This document shows positions 28,799-38,520 of a DNA stretch of 56,444 nucleotides, piece by piece. Below the pieces are notes generated by a model, which was not told the DNA's origin, did not search any database, and saw nothing but the letters and a program-made list of their open reading frames with translations. The stretch comes from a bacterium (GTDB lineage Bacteria; Planctomycetota; Planctomycetia; Planctomycetales; Planctomycetaceae). Each line of letters begins with the position of its first letter. Position 1 is the stretch's first letter. The stretch lies in contig WGMU01000095.1 of NCBI GenBank assembly GCA_016124895.1, forward strand, positions 1 through 56,444, in the 5' to 3' direction. The position numbers and the translations under genes were made by a program.

Positions 28799-29556
28799 TC
28801 GCCCCTTTCCGCGCAAGCAGGCTGAGTCAGTTCAGCGGCGAGCTGCGACGCCCGCGGGAACAGCACATTGTTTTCCTTGTGAATGTGCTGATGCAGGTCG
28901 AGTTCCAGTTCACGCAGACCGTCGAGCATCACTCGGAACGTGTTGCAGGCATCGTCCGGAGCCGTGAAATTCCGGGACACATCCCGCATCTCACGCAGAG
29001 CCTGACCGGCGGCGTCATGCTCGTGCTCCATCATGTGGATCGGATTGTCGACCGAACCAAACGGAAACCGCGGCACACTCTGACTCTGTTCAATCGTCCG
29101 GATGGCCGGGAACAGGATGTGTTCCTCTTTGAACATGTGGGGAACCAGTTCGTCCCGCAGCCGGCCGAAGGCCGCCGACAGCTCCTGCAACCACGGATGA
29201 GCTTCGCCGTGGACCGAGCGGACCTTGTCGACCAGTTGCGTAAGCCGCGACAGTTCGCGTTTCAGATATTCGTGATGTGTGTCGACGATCTCGTCGCACA
29301 TGCCAGTCAGTGTTTTCGTGCTGAAGTTGTCGTCGAATTCCGTCCCCGTCTGAGAAATGGCTGCCTGCAGTTCGGCCAGCACGGACTGTGCATCGGCGTC
29401 TCGACTCTCGCAGGCGGCGTCGAGCGGGCGGGCGCCGCCACAGCAGTAATCGATCCCGTGCTGCTCAAAGATTCGCGCGATGGCCGGGTAACGCGTCACC
29501 CATTCGCCGACAGAATCGGTGAGTGTCAGAGCATCGGTTGTCAGGGTACGGGTCAT
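28795..29556 (-). CDS. ric: Iron-sulfur cluster repair di-iron protein (Ric/ScdA/DnrN)
   Basis: 253 residues. The ATG at 29556 has a perfect AAGGAGG seven bases upstream. Residues 1-60 are the ScdA_N domain with HGIDYCCGG. The rest is a hemerythrin-like helical bundle whose iron ligands are visible as HHEYL, HMFKEEHILFP, HMMEHEHD and HQHIHKENNVLFP. These proteins restore Fe-S clusters damaged by NO or oxidants. It heads the leftward NO-defence set and is transcribed away from the Rrf2 regulator. Confidence 0.94.
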   Translation of the reverse strand: MTRTLTTDALTLTDSVGEWVTRYPAIARIFEQHGIDYCCGGARPLDAACESRDADAQSVLAELQAAISQTGTEFDDNFSTKTLTGMCDEIVDTHHEYLKRELSRLTQLVDKVRSVHGEAHPWLQELSAAFGRLRDELVPHMFKEEHILFPAIRTIEQSQSVPRFPFGSVDNPIHMMEHEHDAAGQALREMRDVSRNFTAPDDACNTFRVMLDGLRELELDLHQHIHKENNVLFPRASQLAAELTQPACAERGE

Positions 29557-29732
29557 TCTCAAACCTCCTTCGTCTCGTGGCGGAGCCGATACTGCATAGA
29601 AATGTGTAGAATTAAACTCAGGAAAGAGCCGTCCAATGGACGTCTGGTGTGATTGTTTATCGCAGTCTAGGGATTGAATCCTTCACGTCAATGTGTAGAA
29701 TCGGCCGAAATCCAGATTCTGGAGGATTCATC
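29557..29732. promoter_or_regulatory. Divergent ric / rrf2 control region
   Basis: This 176-bp region must carry both promoters. It contains a perfect 12-bp direct repeat, AATGTGTAGAAT, at 29601-29612 and 29690-29701, 89 bp apart. One copy is close to ric and the other close to the regulator gene, as expected for sites bound by an Rrf2 repressor that controls both. Operator function is inference. Confidence 0.6.
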
Positions 29733-30161
29733 ATGCTGCCGAGGACTGCCGAATACGCCCTGCGTGCTGTCGCCTGCCTTGCTCAGGACACGAGCAGCAC
29801 ATTCTCTGCGGATCATGTGGCCGAGCACACAAAGGTACCGCGCCGCTATCTGCACAAGGTGCTTCAGGATCTCTGTAAAATGGACCTGGTACAGTCGCGG
29901 TCCGGCCCTGGCGGCGGATACATGCTGTCGAAGCAGCCTGACGAAATCTCGATCCTCGACGTCGTCAACGCTGTGGCTCCGGTCGAACGCATTCTCCACT
30001 GCCCGCTGGGACTGGAGTCACACACAACGCTGTGCCCATTGCACCGCGAGCTTGATCGCGCTTACGCGGAAACCGAGAAGGCGTTTGCTCGCGTGACGAT
30101 CGGTCAGGTGCTTCGTTCCGGTGGGAAGGTCCAGCCGTTGTGTGAGGTCTCTTCGTCCTGA
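29733..30161 (+). CDS. Rrf2 family regulator, NsrR-like
   Basis: 142 residues from the ATG at 29733 with GGAGGA seven bases upstream; an open extension to 29649 has no family likeness. The winged-helix N-terminus ([35 protein letters not shown]) is typical Rrf2. Cys90 (ILHCPLG) and Cys101 (LCPLH) are likely Fe-S ligands; the C-x5-C-x5-C spacing of classical NsrR is absent. Its place opposite ric and norB suggests an NO-sensing repressor of that set. The DUF3365 gene follows on the same strand. Confidence 0.88.
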   Translation: MLPRTAEYALRAVACLAQDTSSTFSADHVAEHTKVPRRYLHKVLQDLCKMDLVQSRSGPGGGYMLSKQPDEISILDVVNAVAPVERILHCPLGLESHTTLCPLHRELDRAYAETEKAFARVTIGQVLRSGGKVQPLCEVSSS

Positions 30162-30276
30162 CATTCGTCTGCTTCCCGCCGATCTCTCCCGTGAGCCGAT
30201 CCTGTCGACTCTGCCCTCCCGCCACTCGCTTGCCTGCCAGTTTCTTCCTCAACCTCCTCCGCTCAAAGGTCCTGCC

Positions 30277-30900
30277 ATGAAACGGTCATTGCTGCGTATC
30301 GCTGTCGTCCTCATTCCCGGACTGCTCGGATTTCAGTTGCTGCGAAGTTCCGCTGCGGACGAGCCAGCCGCGGGAAAACCTCAAAGTTCAACGTCCGCCG
30401 GAAACCGCGATCGGGCTGAGTCGGACAGCGATGACATTCCGCGGGTTTCTCTCGACGTGGCGCGTGACCGGGCAAGACTGCTGCACGACGTCTATCTGTC
30501 GACACTCGACGTGATCCATCACCGGTACTTTCACGCGGACCGGGCCGTCATCCCGGCGCGCGCGATGGAAGACATCTTTAAGGACATGCAGCGTGCCTCG
30601 CACATCGAAGCTCACTGGATTGCGGTCAATCTGAAAGCCATGAGCGTTGACCACGAGCCGGAAACCGACTTCGAGAAGCACTCGGTCCGCCGGATCAAAG
30701 CCGGGGACCGCGAAGTCGAGGCCGTAGACAATGGCTATTACCGCCGAACCGTCGCCATCCCGCTGGCGGGCGGTTGCGTGAACTGCCACGACGGTTTCTT
30801 CCGGGCTGCGTCGCCGACCACCAAGTATGCCGGCCTGGTCATCAGCGTTCCCGTCAGGAAGGGAGAGTCACTCGATTCAGACGTCTCGACGAGCAAGTAG
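30277..30900 (+). CDS. Exported DUF3365 (Tll0287-like) haem protein
   Basis: 207 residues from the ATG at 30277, chosen for its signal-anchor (about 4-27) and the AAAGG upstream. The DUF3365 domain fills residues 60-200. CVNCH at 167-171 is a CxxCH c-type haem site near the C-terminus, as in Tll0287. Such proteins act as gas or redox sensors, or as electron carriers. Being 115 bp downstream of the Rrf2 gene, it may belong to the NO response, perhaps binding NO at its haem. That role is inference. Confidence 0.8.
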   Translation: MKRSLLRIAVVLIPGLLGFQLLRSSAADEPAAGKPQSSTSAGNRDRAESDSDDIPRVSLDVARDRARLLHDVYLSTLDVIHHRYFHADRAVIPARAMEDIFKDMQRASHIEAHWIAVNLKAMSVDHEPETDFEKHSVRRIKAGDREVEAVDNGYYRRTVAIPLAGGCVNCHDGFFRAASPTTKYAGLVISVPVRKGESLDSDVSTSK

Positions 30901-31068
30901 ATTTGATCCCCACCGAGTGTCCCCATCGCTCATGAGTCTATCCGGGACCTGCAACGGCACGGGGAAGAGACGAGTGGCGGCGACCAGGCTGGGTTGAACC
31001 GTTCGGTCGAGTCGTACGAAAGTGGTCGACGACTCAGAACAACGGGCTGCTTTCGTGAGGAGTCGAGT

Positions 31069-33699
31069 GTGAAATCCTGTTGGTCATATGGACTTGTCTT
31101 TTCTTTGTGCGGAGTCGTTCTGTCATCTGCAGAGTTGGCAATCGCTCAGAACCCCGGCGAAAAAAGCGACGCTGAGCAAGTCGAGTTCTTCGAACTGCAG
31201 GTTCGACCGCTGCTCATTGAGAAGTGCATTCACTGTCATTCGGGAACGCCGGATGCGGAGTCTGTTCTGGCGTTCGGATCGCGGCAGGCTCTGTTGAAGG
31301 GCGGTGACTTCGGGCCGGCGATTGTGCCTGGCCGGGCAGACGACAGTCTGCTCATTCAGTCAGTGAAGCGGATCCACAAAGAACTGCGAATGCCGCCGGA
31401 GGAGGCAGAGGCCCTGTCTCGCGACGAGGTCGACATCCTGATTCAGTGGGTCAACGACGGGGCGGTGTGGGGACCCGAGTCGCCGACGCAGCCAGCCAGT
31501 CAACCGAACGAGTTGGGACAGACGTCAGCAGATCGGACGCTTGAATCGGACTTCTGGTCGCTGCAACCGGTGAAAGCCGTCGAGCCGCCGCACGTTGAGG
31601 ACGCTCGCTGGTCGTGGTCGCAGATCGATCGCTTTGTCGAAGCCGCGCGGCGCGAGCACGGGCTGACGGCGACGAGCCGGGCTGACCGCCGGACGCTGCT
31701 GCGGCGCGCGACGTTTGATCTGACGGGGCTGCCGCCTGAGCCGAAACACATTGACTCGTTTCTCAATGACGAAGCGCCCGGCGAAATCGCATTTGCACGC
31801 GTCGTCGATCGGCTGCTCGCGTCGCCGCAGTATGGCGAACGACAGGGGCGATTGTGGCTCGACGTGGCCCGCTATGCCGACACCCAGGGCGACGTCGGCG
31901 ACTTTCCGATCCCAGACGCCTGGCGATACCGCAACTGGGTGATCGATGCGCTGAATGCTGACCTGCCGTACGATCAGTTTCTGCAGGCACAGATTGCGGG
32001 CGACATTCTGGCGGCGTCGAAACCGGACGAGCAGAAAGCACGCGGGCTTGTCATTGCGACGGGGTTTGTCGCGCTGTCACGACGTTTCGGCAATACAAAG
32101 CAGGACGACCTGCATCTGACGATTGAAGATACGCTCGACACGATCGGCCGCGGCGTGCTCGGACTGACGCTCCGCTGCGCCCGCTGCCACGATCACAAGT
32201 TCGACCCGTTACTGATGACCGACTATTACGGGCTGTACGGCATCTTCGAGAGCACTCGTTATCCGTGGATGGGGGCCTCGAACGAGAAATCTCCGTCGGC
32301 CCTCGCGCCGGCGCTGCCGTCTGCAGACGCGCAGAAAGCCGTCGACGATTACTGGCGACTGATCGAGCGCTACGAGTACCAGATCAACAATCACTTCCGA
32401 CCGTGGCTGAAGCCGACGCTCGACGAATACGCAACGGTCACGAAGCAGCTTGCAGAATTACGGGGCCCGGACGAAGCCGCGGCTGACTCGGAATCAACGG
32501 ACGAAATCGCGAAGCTCGAAAAGCGTCGCGACGAACTGCTCGGTCGCCACGGCGGAAAGTTTCGCGAGCTGATGCTGCACGACCTGAACTGGGTGAAGCA
32601 GGAGAAGGCTCAACTGGCCGAGCAGCCGACGGTTGAGTTCGTTTTTGCAGTTTCTGAAGGTTCGCCGCACGATGCGAAGATGCACCGCCGCGGGAATCCA
32701 CAGCAGCGGGGCGACGTGACGCCGCGGCGGTTTCTTCAGGTGATCGACGGGCCGGACGTGCCGGAGATAAATCACGGTTCCGGCCGCCTGGAACTCGCGC
32801 GCTGGCTGACGCAGCCGGATCATCCGCTGACACCGCGCGTCGTCGTCAGTCGCATCTGGCAGCAGCACTTCGGCCGCGGGCTTGTCGCGACGTCGGACAA
32901 TTTCGGCAAGCTCGGAATGGCACCGTCGCATCCGGAACTCCTCGACTGGCTGGCCGCGACGTTTGTCGCCGACGGCTGGTCGCTGAAGAAACTGCACCGG
33001 CGGATCCTGCTCAGCGAGACGTATGCCCTGTCGTCTGAAGTGCCGCCTGCGTTGCCCAGCGCGACAGCCGATCCGGACAACGTTTTTCTGTGGAAGCATC
33101 CGCGGCGACGGCTCGATGCGGAGTCGATCCGCGACGCGATGCTCGCTGTCAGCGGAACGCTCGACCACTCGCAGGGCAAGGAGCACCCCTTCAAACCGTG
33201 GCACGCGACGCGTTTCAGTTTGAACAAGCCGTTTCATGAGGACTTCCCGTCGAATCGCCGCAGCGTTTACCTGATGACGCAGCGGCTGTTCCGACATCCG
33301 TTCCTCGGGCTGTTCGACGGCCCGGATCGGAATTCGAGTACGTCGCAGCGAACGGCGACCAACGTGCCGGGACAGGCGCTGTTTCTGATGAACTCGCCGT
33401 TCGTGAAAGAGCAGGCTGCCGCGTTCGCTCGACGGATCGAAACCGAAACTCGCGCGAGTGAGACTGCAACCGATTCGACAATTCCGGAACCAGACGACCT
33501 CGATGTCCGGCGTCTCGATCGGATCTATCAGCTCGCCTTTGGCCGGAATCCGATGCTCGGCGAGCAACAGTCGCTGCTCCAGTTTCTGCAACAGTATCGG
33601 ACACAAGGTGGCGAGCTGGACGACGGCAAGTCTGATGACAGTCTGCTCGCACTTTGCCGCGCTGTTCTGACCAGTAACGAATTCTTTTTTGTGGACTGA
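31069..33699 (+). CDS. PSCyt1-DUF1549-DUF1553 planctomycete cytochrome protein
   Basis: 876 residues from the GTG at 31069, which has GAGGAG six bases upstream and opens a good signal peptide (ending AIAQ). PSCyt1 covers about 35-125 with CIHCH. DUF1549 (PSCyt2) covers about 160-370 with [14 protein letters not shown] helical, charged linker follows (about 430-520). DUF1553 (PSD1) fills about 555-870 ([20 protein letters not shown]). Two CxxCH motifs suggest covalent haem. Only 3 bp separate it from the DUF1501 gene, so they form an operon. The role of this common planctomycete pair is not known. Confidence 0.93.
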   Translation: MKSCWSYGLVFSLCGVVLSSAELAIAQNPGEKSDAEQVEFFELQVRPLLIEKCIHCHSGTPDAESVLAFGSRQALLKGGDFGPAIVPGRADDSLLIQSVKRIHKELRMPPEEAEALSRDEVDILIQWVNDGAVWGPESPTQPASQPNELGQTSADRTLESDFWSLQPVKAVEPPHVEDARWSWSQIDRFVEAARREHGLTATSRADRRTLLRRATFDLTGLPPEPKHIDSFLNDEAPGEIAFARVVDRLLASPQYGERQGRLWLDVARYADTQGDVGDFPIPDAWRYRNWVIDALNADLPYDQFLQAQIAGDILAASKPDEQKARGLVIATGFVALSRRFGNTKQDDLHLTIEDTLDTIGRGVLGLTLRCARCHDHKFDPLLMTDYYGLYGIFESTRYPWMGASNEKSPSALAPALPSADAQKAVDDYWRLIERYEYQINNHFRPWLKPTLDEYATVTKQLAELRGPDEAAADSESTDEIAKLEKRRDELLGRHGGKFRELMLHDLNWVKQEKAQLAEQPTVEFVFAVSEGSPHDAKMHRRGNPQQRGDVTPRRFLQVIDGPDVPEINHGSGRLELARWLTQPDHPLTPRVVVSRIWQQHFGRGLVATSDNFGKLGMAPSHPELLDWLAATFVADGWSLKKLHRRILLSETYALSSEVPPALPSATADPDNVFLWKHPRRRLDAESIRDAMLAVSGTLDHSQGKEHPFKPWHATRFSLNKPFHEDFPSNRRSVYLMTQRLFRHPFLGLFDGPDRNSSTSQRTATNVPGQALFLMNSPFVKEQAAAFARRIETETRASETATDSTIPEPDDLDVRRLDRIYQLAFGRNPMLGEQQSLLQFLQQYRTQGGELDDGKSDDSLLALCRAVLTSNEFFFVD

Positions 33700-33702
33700 T
33701 CG

Positions 33703-35121
33703 ATGTCCGGGATTCTCTCAGCCAGCGCCGACGTCAGTCGGCGAAACTTTCTCGCCGCCGGAAGTGCAGCGTTCGCTGCGGCAACGACGGGTTCCGCGCC
33801 GCGCGAGACAACTGCCGCTCCGATCGCGCCGCACTTCGCTCCGCTGGCAAAGCAGGTCGTGGTGCTCTACATGTCCGGAGGATACTCGCACGTCGACACG
33901 TTCGATCCGAAACCGCTGCTGACGGAGAAGCATGACCAGTCGATCGGATCAGAACTCGCCGCCGCCGTGTCCGGGCAGCCGAAGGCTGAGCGGTTTCTGA
34001 AAGCGCCGCTGTGGAAGTTCCGGCCGAATCGCGAGTGCGGCACGGAAGTCAGCGATCTGTTTCCGTATCTGCGTGACGTGATGCACGAGGTCGCGCTGAT
34101 CCGGTCGATGCACACCGACCATCGCGATCACGGCGAAGCGACGCTGCAGCTTCACACCGGCAGCACCGGCTTTGCGACGCCGGGCCTCGGTGCCTGGTTG
34201 AGCTATGGGCTCGGGACGTTCAATCCGAATCTGCCGGCGCACGTCGTCATCTCCGAATTCCGACCGTACAACGGGCCGCAGATCTGGGATGCGAGTTTTC
34301 TGCCCGGCGTTCACAGTGGCGTGCAGATTCATCCGGGCGATCATCCGCTCCCGAATCTTGAACCTGCCTCGCCGCTGCCACTGCAGGAACTGGAACTCGG
34401 GCTGCTCGACCAACTCAACCGACAGCATCTCGAACGCCGCCGCGACGACCGCAATCTGATCAGCCGGATGAAATCGTTTCAGACCGCAAAGGGACTGCAG
34501 GATCTCGCGCCGCAGGTGCTCGACCTGAGCCGCGAATCAAAGCACACACTGAAGATGTACGGATCAAAGTCCGGCGACCAAACGTCGTACGCCGCGCAGT
34601 GCATCATGGCACGACGATTGATCGAGAACGGAGTACGATTCGTCGAAATCATCGACTCGGTCGGAGCGTGCGCGGACAACTGGGACGCCGCTCACCGCGA
34701 TGTCGGCACGCACGCAAAGTACGCAAAGCGGGTCGACCAGCCGATTGCGGCGCTGATCCGCGACCTCAAACAACGCGGCCTGTTCGACGACGTGCTGCTG
34801 GTGTTCTGCACCGAGTTTGGTCGTTCACCGTGGGCTCAGGACGGCAAGGGGACGAAAAGCCGCACGCATCATCCGTCGGCGTTTTCCTGCTGGCTGGCCG
34901 GCGGCGGCATCAGGCCGGGGATCGTCTACGGGCAGACGGACGAGATCGGTAACTACGTCGCCGAAGACGCCGTCCACATTCACGATTTCCACGCAACAAT
35001 TCTGCACGTCCTGGGACTCGATCACACGCGCCTGACCTACCGGTACTCCGGTCGCGACTTCCGCCTGACCGACGTGCATGGTCACGTTGTCAACGGCGTG
35101 CTGCGAAACCCGCTGGGCTGA
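33703..35121 (+). CDS. DUF1501 protein, Tat-exported
   Basis: 472 residues. A twin-arginine signal (SRRNFLAAGSAAF) is near residue 13. The family core is clear: VLYMSGGYSHVDTFDPKPLL, CTEFGRSPWAQDGKG, HHPSAFSCWLAGGGI and HATILHVLGLDHTRLTYRYS. It begins 3 bp after the PSCyt1 protein and should be co-translated with it, unlike the lone DUF1501 gene at 21.8 kb. Tat export implies folding, perhaps with metal, in the cytosol. Function unknown. Confidence 0.93.
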   Translation: MSGILSASADVSRRNFLAAGSAAFAAATTGSAPRETTAAPIAPHFAPLAKQVVVLYMSGGYSHVDTFDPKPLLTEKHDQSIGSELAAAVSGQPKAERFLKAPLWKFRPNRECGTEVSDLFPYLRDVMHEVALIRSMHTDHRDHGEATLQLHTGSTGFATPGLGAWLSYGLGTFNPNLPAHVVISEFRPYNGPQIWDASFLPGVHSGVQIHPGDHPLPNLEPASPLPLQELELGLLDQLNRQHLERRRDDRNLISRMKSFQTAKGLQDLAPQVLDLSRESKHTLKMYGSKSGDQTSYAAQCIMARRLIENGVRFVEIIDSVGACADNWDAAHRDVGTHAKYAKRVDQPIAALIRDLKQRGLFDDVLLVFCTEFGRSPWAQDGKGTKSRTHHPSAFSCWLAGGGIRPGIVYGQTDEIGNYVAEDAVHIHDFHATILHVLGLDHTRLTYRYSGRDFRLTDVHGHVVNGVLRNPLG

Positions 35122-35146
35122 GCGCCGTCGCGGAGGGACTGTTTAG

Positions 35147-35323
35147 GGCCACGGATTCAACAGAGAGAAACACCGATTCGGGCAGTTCTACGGTGAAGTG
35201 CGTCAGACCGTCGTGTGCCACTGGCTTTGCCAGTGCTCTGCGTCCGAGTGCTTCGACGGACTCTGGCACTGGCAGAGCCAATGGCACACAGAGAGATTAT
35301 TGATCCGTCTTTCATCCGTGGCC
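35147..35323. repeat. Nested inverted repeat enclosing a REPIN-like element
   Basis: Outer arms GGCCACGGAT (35147-35156) and ATCCGTGGCC (35314-35323) are perfect complements. Inside lies a second pair, 35213-35236 and 35266-35289, 24 bp each with two mismatches; the left arm starts GTGTGCCACTGGCTTTGCCA. The left inner arm is itself a hairpin (CACTGGC-TTT-GCCAGTG). Two palindromes in inverted orientation are the layout of REPINs mobilised by RAYT transposases. The nesting suggests one repeat inserted into another. Reading frames encoding CHWLCQC here are translated repeat, not genes. Confidence 0.75.
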
Positions 35324-35341
35324 GACCCCTCGCCGTCGACG

Positions 35342-35803
35342 TCACTCGCTGACCTGGACGATGGCTTCGACTTCGACGCTGATGTTGCCGGGCAGCGAGC
35401 CCATACCAACGGCGCTGCGGGCGGCACGGCCGTCGTCGCCAAAGACTTCGACCATCAGATCGCTGAAGCCGTTCATGACTTGAGGATGGTTCTGAAAATC
35501 AGGCGCGGCGTTGACCATGCCGAGTACTTTGATCATTCGCTGCACGCGGTCGAGGCTGCCGAGGTACTGCTTCAGCGTCGCGAGCATTGTCAGGCCGACC
35601 TGACGGGCTGCCGCGTAACCCTCTTCCTGGGTGACTTCGGAGCCGACGCGTCCAGTCAGCATGGTCTTTTCGACTGTCAGTGGACCGTGACCGGAAACGT
35701 AGCACAGGTCGCCGATCTGAACGACCGGTGTGTAGTTGCCACCAGGTTTCGGCGCGGGCGGCAGTTGCAGTCCGAGTTCGACGATCTTTGCTTCAGCGCT
35801 CAT
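35342..35803 (-). CDS. RidA family protein (YjgF/YER057c/UK114)
   Basis: 153 residues from the ATG at 35803, supported by AAGGAG six bases upstream. The trimeric RidA fold is recognisable in YVSGHGPL, the middle AARQVGLTMLATLKQYLGSLDRV and the C-terminal GNISVEVEAIVQV. RidA hydrolyses reactive enamine/imine intermediates made by PLP enzymes. This is the longer YjgF-like subgroup, which often lacks the active-site Arg, so deaminase activity is uncertain. It follows lysA, a PLP enzyme gene, by 76 bp. Confidence 0.9.
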   Translation of the reverse strand: MSAEAKIVELGLQLPPAPKPGGNYTPVVQIGDLCYVSGHGPLTVEKTMLTGRVGSEVTQEEGYAAARQVGLTMLATLKQYLGSLDRVQRMIKVLGMVNAAPDFQNHPQVMNGFSDLMVEVFGDDGRAARSAVGMGSLPGNISVEVEAIVQVSE

Positions 35804-35879
35804 CAGGGGCTCCTTCAGCAGGCAGGACATTTCATTCGGGTTTGGTTTGCGGCGCCGGCCAGGCAGGTTTTCGCGGCCA

Positions 35880-37154
35880 TCAGTCGACGAGTTCAAGTCG
35901 CACCAGATCTTCCAGCGTCTCACGCTTGCGGATGACCTTGTACGCATCGCCGTCGACCAGGATTTCCATCGCACGGGGCCGCGAGTTGTAGTTGCTGCTC
36001 ATCACTGAGCCATAGGCTCCGGCACTGAAGACGCACAGCAGGTCACCGCGCTGCATCGGCGGAAGTGCCCGGTCTTTCGCAAAGTAGTCGCCGGATTCAC
36101 AGACCGGGCCGACAACGTCAGCGACCTCGCAACCGTCCGGAGCAGACTCAGCATCGGCGGGCATCGGCACGGCAGGCTTCACCGGCCAGACGCGGTGGAA
36201 CGAGTCGTACATGGCCGGGCGGACGAGGTCGTTCATCGCGCCGTCCTGGATGTAGAACAGCTTTCCGCCTTCGCGCTTCGTGAAAATGATCCGGCTGACA
36301 AGGATGCCCGAGTTGCCGGCGATGAATCGGCCGGGTTCGAGAGCGAGCCGGCACCCGGCTTCTTTGACGGCGGGAACGATCACTTTTGCGTACTCGGACG
36401 CCGGCAGTCCTTCGTCGTGCTTGTACGAAATGCCGAAGCCGCCGCCGAGGTTGATCCAGTTGATCTCGTGCCCCTTCGAGCGGTACTCGCGCACGATCTC
36501 AATCGCCTTCCGAGCCGCCTTTTCGTAAGGCTCGGTCGTCAGAATCGGCGAGCCCAGGTGCATGTGAATTCCGCTGAGCTGCAGATGCGGATTCTTCAGC
36601 ACCTTGTCGGCAAGCTGCCCGGCACGTTCGATGTCCATCCCGAACTTGTTGCCCTTCTTCCCGGTGGTCGTCTTCGCATGCGTCTTTGCGTCGATGTCCG
36701 GGTTCAGTCGCAGAGCGACCCGGCCGACCTTGCCCATCGATTCCGCGACCCTGGCGATGGCGTCGAGTTCGTCTTCGCTTTCGACATCGAATTTCAGGAT
36801 GTCGCATTCCAGAGCGAATCGGATTTCTTCGTCCGTCTTGCCGACGCCGGCGAAGACAACGCGCGTCGTGTCCGCGCCGGCCTGCTTGACACGGTACAGC
36901 TCGCCGCCGGAAACAACATCGAAGCTCGCACCGGCTTCGTTCATGACTTTCAGTATGCCGAGCGTCGAGTTGGCTTTGACCGAATAGCAGATGACCGGAT
37001 CGACTTCGGTGAAAGCTGTCTGAATCTGTCCGAGCTGATGCAGCAACTGGGCCTTCGAGTAGATCCACAGCGGCGTCCCGAACTTATCAGCGAGCCCCTG
37101 GACGGCGACGTCCTCACAGAAAAGCTGTCCGTCTCGATACTCAAACGCGTTCAT
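35880..37154 (-). CDS. lysA: Diaminopimelate decarboxylase
   Basis: 424-residue fold-III PLP enzyme that converts meso-diaminopimelate to lysine, the last step of lysine biosynthesis. Lys60 in YSVKAN binds [11 protein letters not shown] supplies the phosphate-site His, [10 protein letters not shown] the glycine loop, [11 protein letters not shown] the Arg/Glu block, and [19 protein letters not shown] the C-terminal dimer-site residues. The usual catalytic C(E)SGD is present as [11 protein letters not shown]. The length is normal. A REPIN-like element lies upstream between it and the thioesterase gene. Confidence 0.95.
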   Translation of the reverse strand: MNAFEYRDGQLFCEDVAVQGLADKFGTPLWIYSKAQLLHQLGQIQTAFTEVDPVICYSVKANSTLGILKVMNEAGASFDVVSGGELYRVKQAGADTTRVVFAGVGKTDEEIRFALECDILKFDVESEDELDAIARVAESMGKVGRVALRLNPDIDAKTHAKTTTGKKGNKFGMDIERAGQLADKVLKNPHLQLSGIHMHLGSPILTTEPYEKAARKAIEIVREYRSKGHEINWINLGGGFGISYKHDEGLPASEYAKVIVPAVKEAGCRLALEPGRFIAGNSGILVSRIIFTKREGGKLFYIQDGAMNDLVRPAMYDSFHRVWPVKPAVPMPADAESAPDGCEVADVVGPVCESGDYFAKDRALPPMQRGDLLCVFSAGAYGSVMSSNYNSRPRAMEILVDGDAYKVIRKRETLEDLVRLELVD

Positions 37155-37241
37155 GGCGATTCTGACTCTCAGATTTCAAATTCAAAATGGCTCGTTGCCA
37201 AACCGGACGCGCTCCCAGACAGAGCAAGGGAACGAGTGAAA

Positions 37242-37398
37242 AAAGTAGCCATCTCGCTCTGCCGAGATGAGTCGATTACTAAGTGGCGAATCAAACACGC
37301 TGCAGGTTTTGATTTCCAGTCAGTCCTCGCCTCTGCAGAAAGGCGGAACGACCACAGATCGCCGGACGCCACATCTTGCGGAGCGAGATGGCTACTTT
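37242..37398. repeat. REPIN-like element abutting the thioesterase stop
   Basis: Left arm 37242-37269 and right arm 37372-37398 are reverse complements. The first 18 bases, AAAGTAGCCATCTCGCTC, match exactly. The left arm contains a perfect hairpin CATCTCG-CTCTGC-CGAGATG. The 157-bp element fills the lysA-thioesterase gap, and its right edge touches the thioesterase stop codon (37398-37400). Confidence 0.75.
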
Positions 37399-37817
37399 CA
37401 TTCCGGCCCATCCGTCGGTTCGAACGAATCCTTCAACTCCTGCGGGATCCGTCGCGGGACTCCGTGTTTGCGGCCGATGTAGGCCCAGTTGGTTTCGGCG
37501 ATGGCGAGCAGAGTATCGTCGTCGATGCGCTGGATCCGGTATTTCCGCAGCGACGTGATCTTATCGAAGCCAGTGACCCAGGTTTCGACGCGAATGTTCT
37601 GTCCTTCAAACGCCGGAGCCCGGTATTCGATGAAGTGCGTCCGCACGACCCATGCCGAGCCTCCCTCTTCGTACCGTTCCGTCGGCCAGCCCTGAGCGGC
37701 GGAATGCTCGACGGCGGCTGACTGCATCCAGCGCAGGTATTCGACATTACTGACGTGCCCCTGGCCGTCGATCTCGTCCGGAGTCACGGTGTGCGACCAC
37801 TGAAACACGGCCGGCAT
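37398..37817 (-). CDS. Acyl-CoA thioesterase, 4HBT (YbgC-like) family
   Basis: 139-residue hotdog-fold protein. The active-site region DEIDGQGHVSNVEYLRWMQ (Asp near residue 17) and ETWVTGFDKITSLRKYRI match the 4-hydroxybenzoyl-CoA thioesterase family. It probably cleaves short or aromatic acyl-CoA; the substrate is unknown. The stop codon borders an inverted repeat, so the last residues may derive from repeat sequence. It lies 27 bp after the DUF1569 gene on the same strand. Confidence 0.88.
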   Translation of the reverse strand: MPAVFQWSHTVTPDEIDGQGHVSNVEYLRWMQSAAVEHSAAQGWPTERYEEGGSAWVVRTHFIEYRAPAFEGQNIRVETWVTGFDKITSLRKYRIQRIDDDTLLAIAETNWAYIGRKHGVPRRIPQELKDSFEPTDGPE

Positions 37818-37844
37818 TGGCTGCCTCCCTTCAAGCTGGAACGG

Positions 37845-38321
37845 CTACTCCTTTGGCAACACGAAGCTCATGTGGAGTTCGCAGTGCCGCAGGTGAAGCT
37901 GCATCCACTCTTCTGAGGCCATTTTCCCGAAGAACGGGTGATCGGCGACGGGCACCTCGTGTTCGAGGCGGCTCAGGCCACTGCGAACTTTTTCGAGCGC
38001 GGCTTCAAGTGTGACGTCGGGTTTCGGCAGGTACTTCTGAGCCTCTTTCCCCAACTGAATGCCAGGCTTCATGGGTTTGATCAGGACCGAGTTCTTCAGA
38101 AACGGTGCGATGAAGGTGCGTGCGAACCACGGCGCTTTGAACGGCACACCGTCAATCGAACCGTGAAACGTGCTGCCGAGGTGGTCGCAGATTTGAGCCA
38201 GCGTCCAGTCACCGACGGTTTCGTAGCCGCCTTCGATCAACCCTTCGAGATCCTGTTTGAATTCGTCGAGCGTGGCGTAGCGTACGGTCCGACGTACTTT
38301 GTGAGTCGCGGTTGCGGACAT
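37845..38321 (-). CDS. DUF1569 (DinB-like) protein
   Basis: 158-residue helical protein. The core GDWTLAQICDHLGSTFHGSI, HPFFGKMASEEWMQLHLRHCELHM matches DUF1569, related to the DinB/YfiT four-helix metal-binding fold; His44-like and the C-terminal H..RH..H residues could bind a metal. Reaction unknown, perhaps a thiol transferase. It is likely co-transcribed with the thioesterase 27 bp downstream. Confidence 0.85.
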   Translation of the reverse strand: MSATATHKVRRTVRYATLDEFKQDLEGLIEGGYETVGDWTLAQICDHLGSTFHGSIDGVPFKAPWFARTFIAPFLKNSVLIKPMKPGIQLGKEAQKYLPKPDVTLEAALEKVRSGLSRLEHEVPVADHPFFGKMASEEWMQLHLRHCELHMSFVLPKE

Positions 38322-38520
38322 GAGAGGAGTTCCGGGGAGGGAAACAGTGAGCAGAATCGGAAAAGTTTAGTCCGCGCGGAGCTGATTCTCGACTCTATAC
38401 GCAACGCATTGAGAACACCTTGTGCGAGCGGTATCACGCCGGAGTGTCGCTCTCAGCCACTCTGGCAATCCCGCGGAGACGTCACGACACTGCGGCATTC
38501 CTGACTGACGAGGCATTGCC

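Noticed and set aside
35203-35442. Cys/Trp-rich small frames (CHWLCQC)
   Set aside because: They are translated inverted-repeat sequence, not conserved genes.
36195-37721. Rightward 508-codon open frame opposite lysA and the thioesterase
   Set aside because: It crosses two real genes and a repeat element; no protein-like features.
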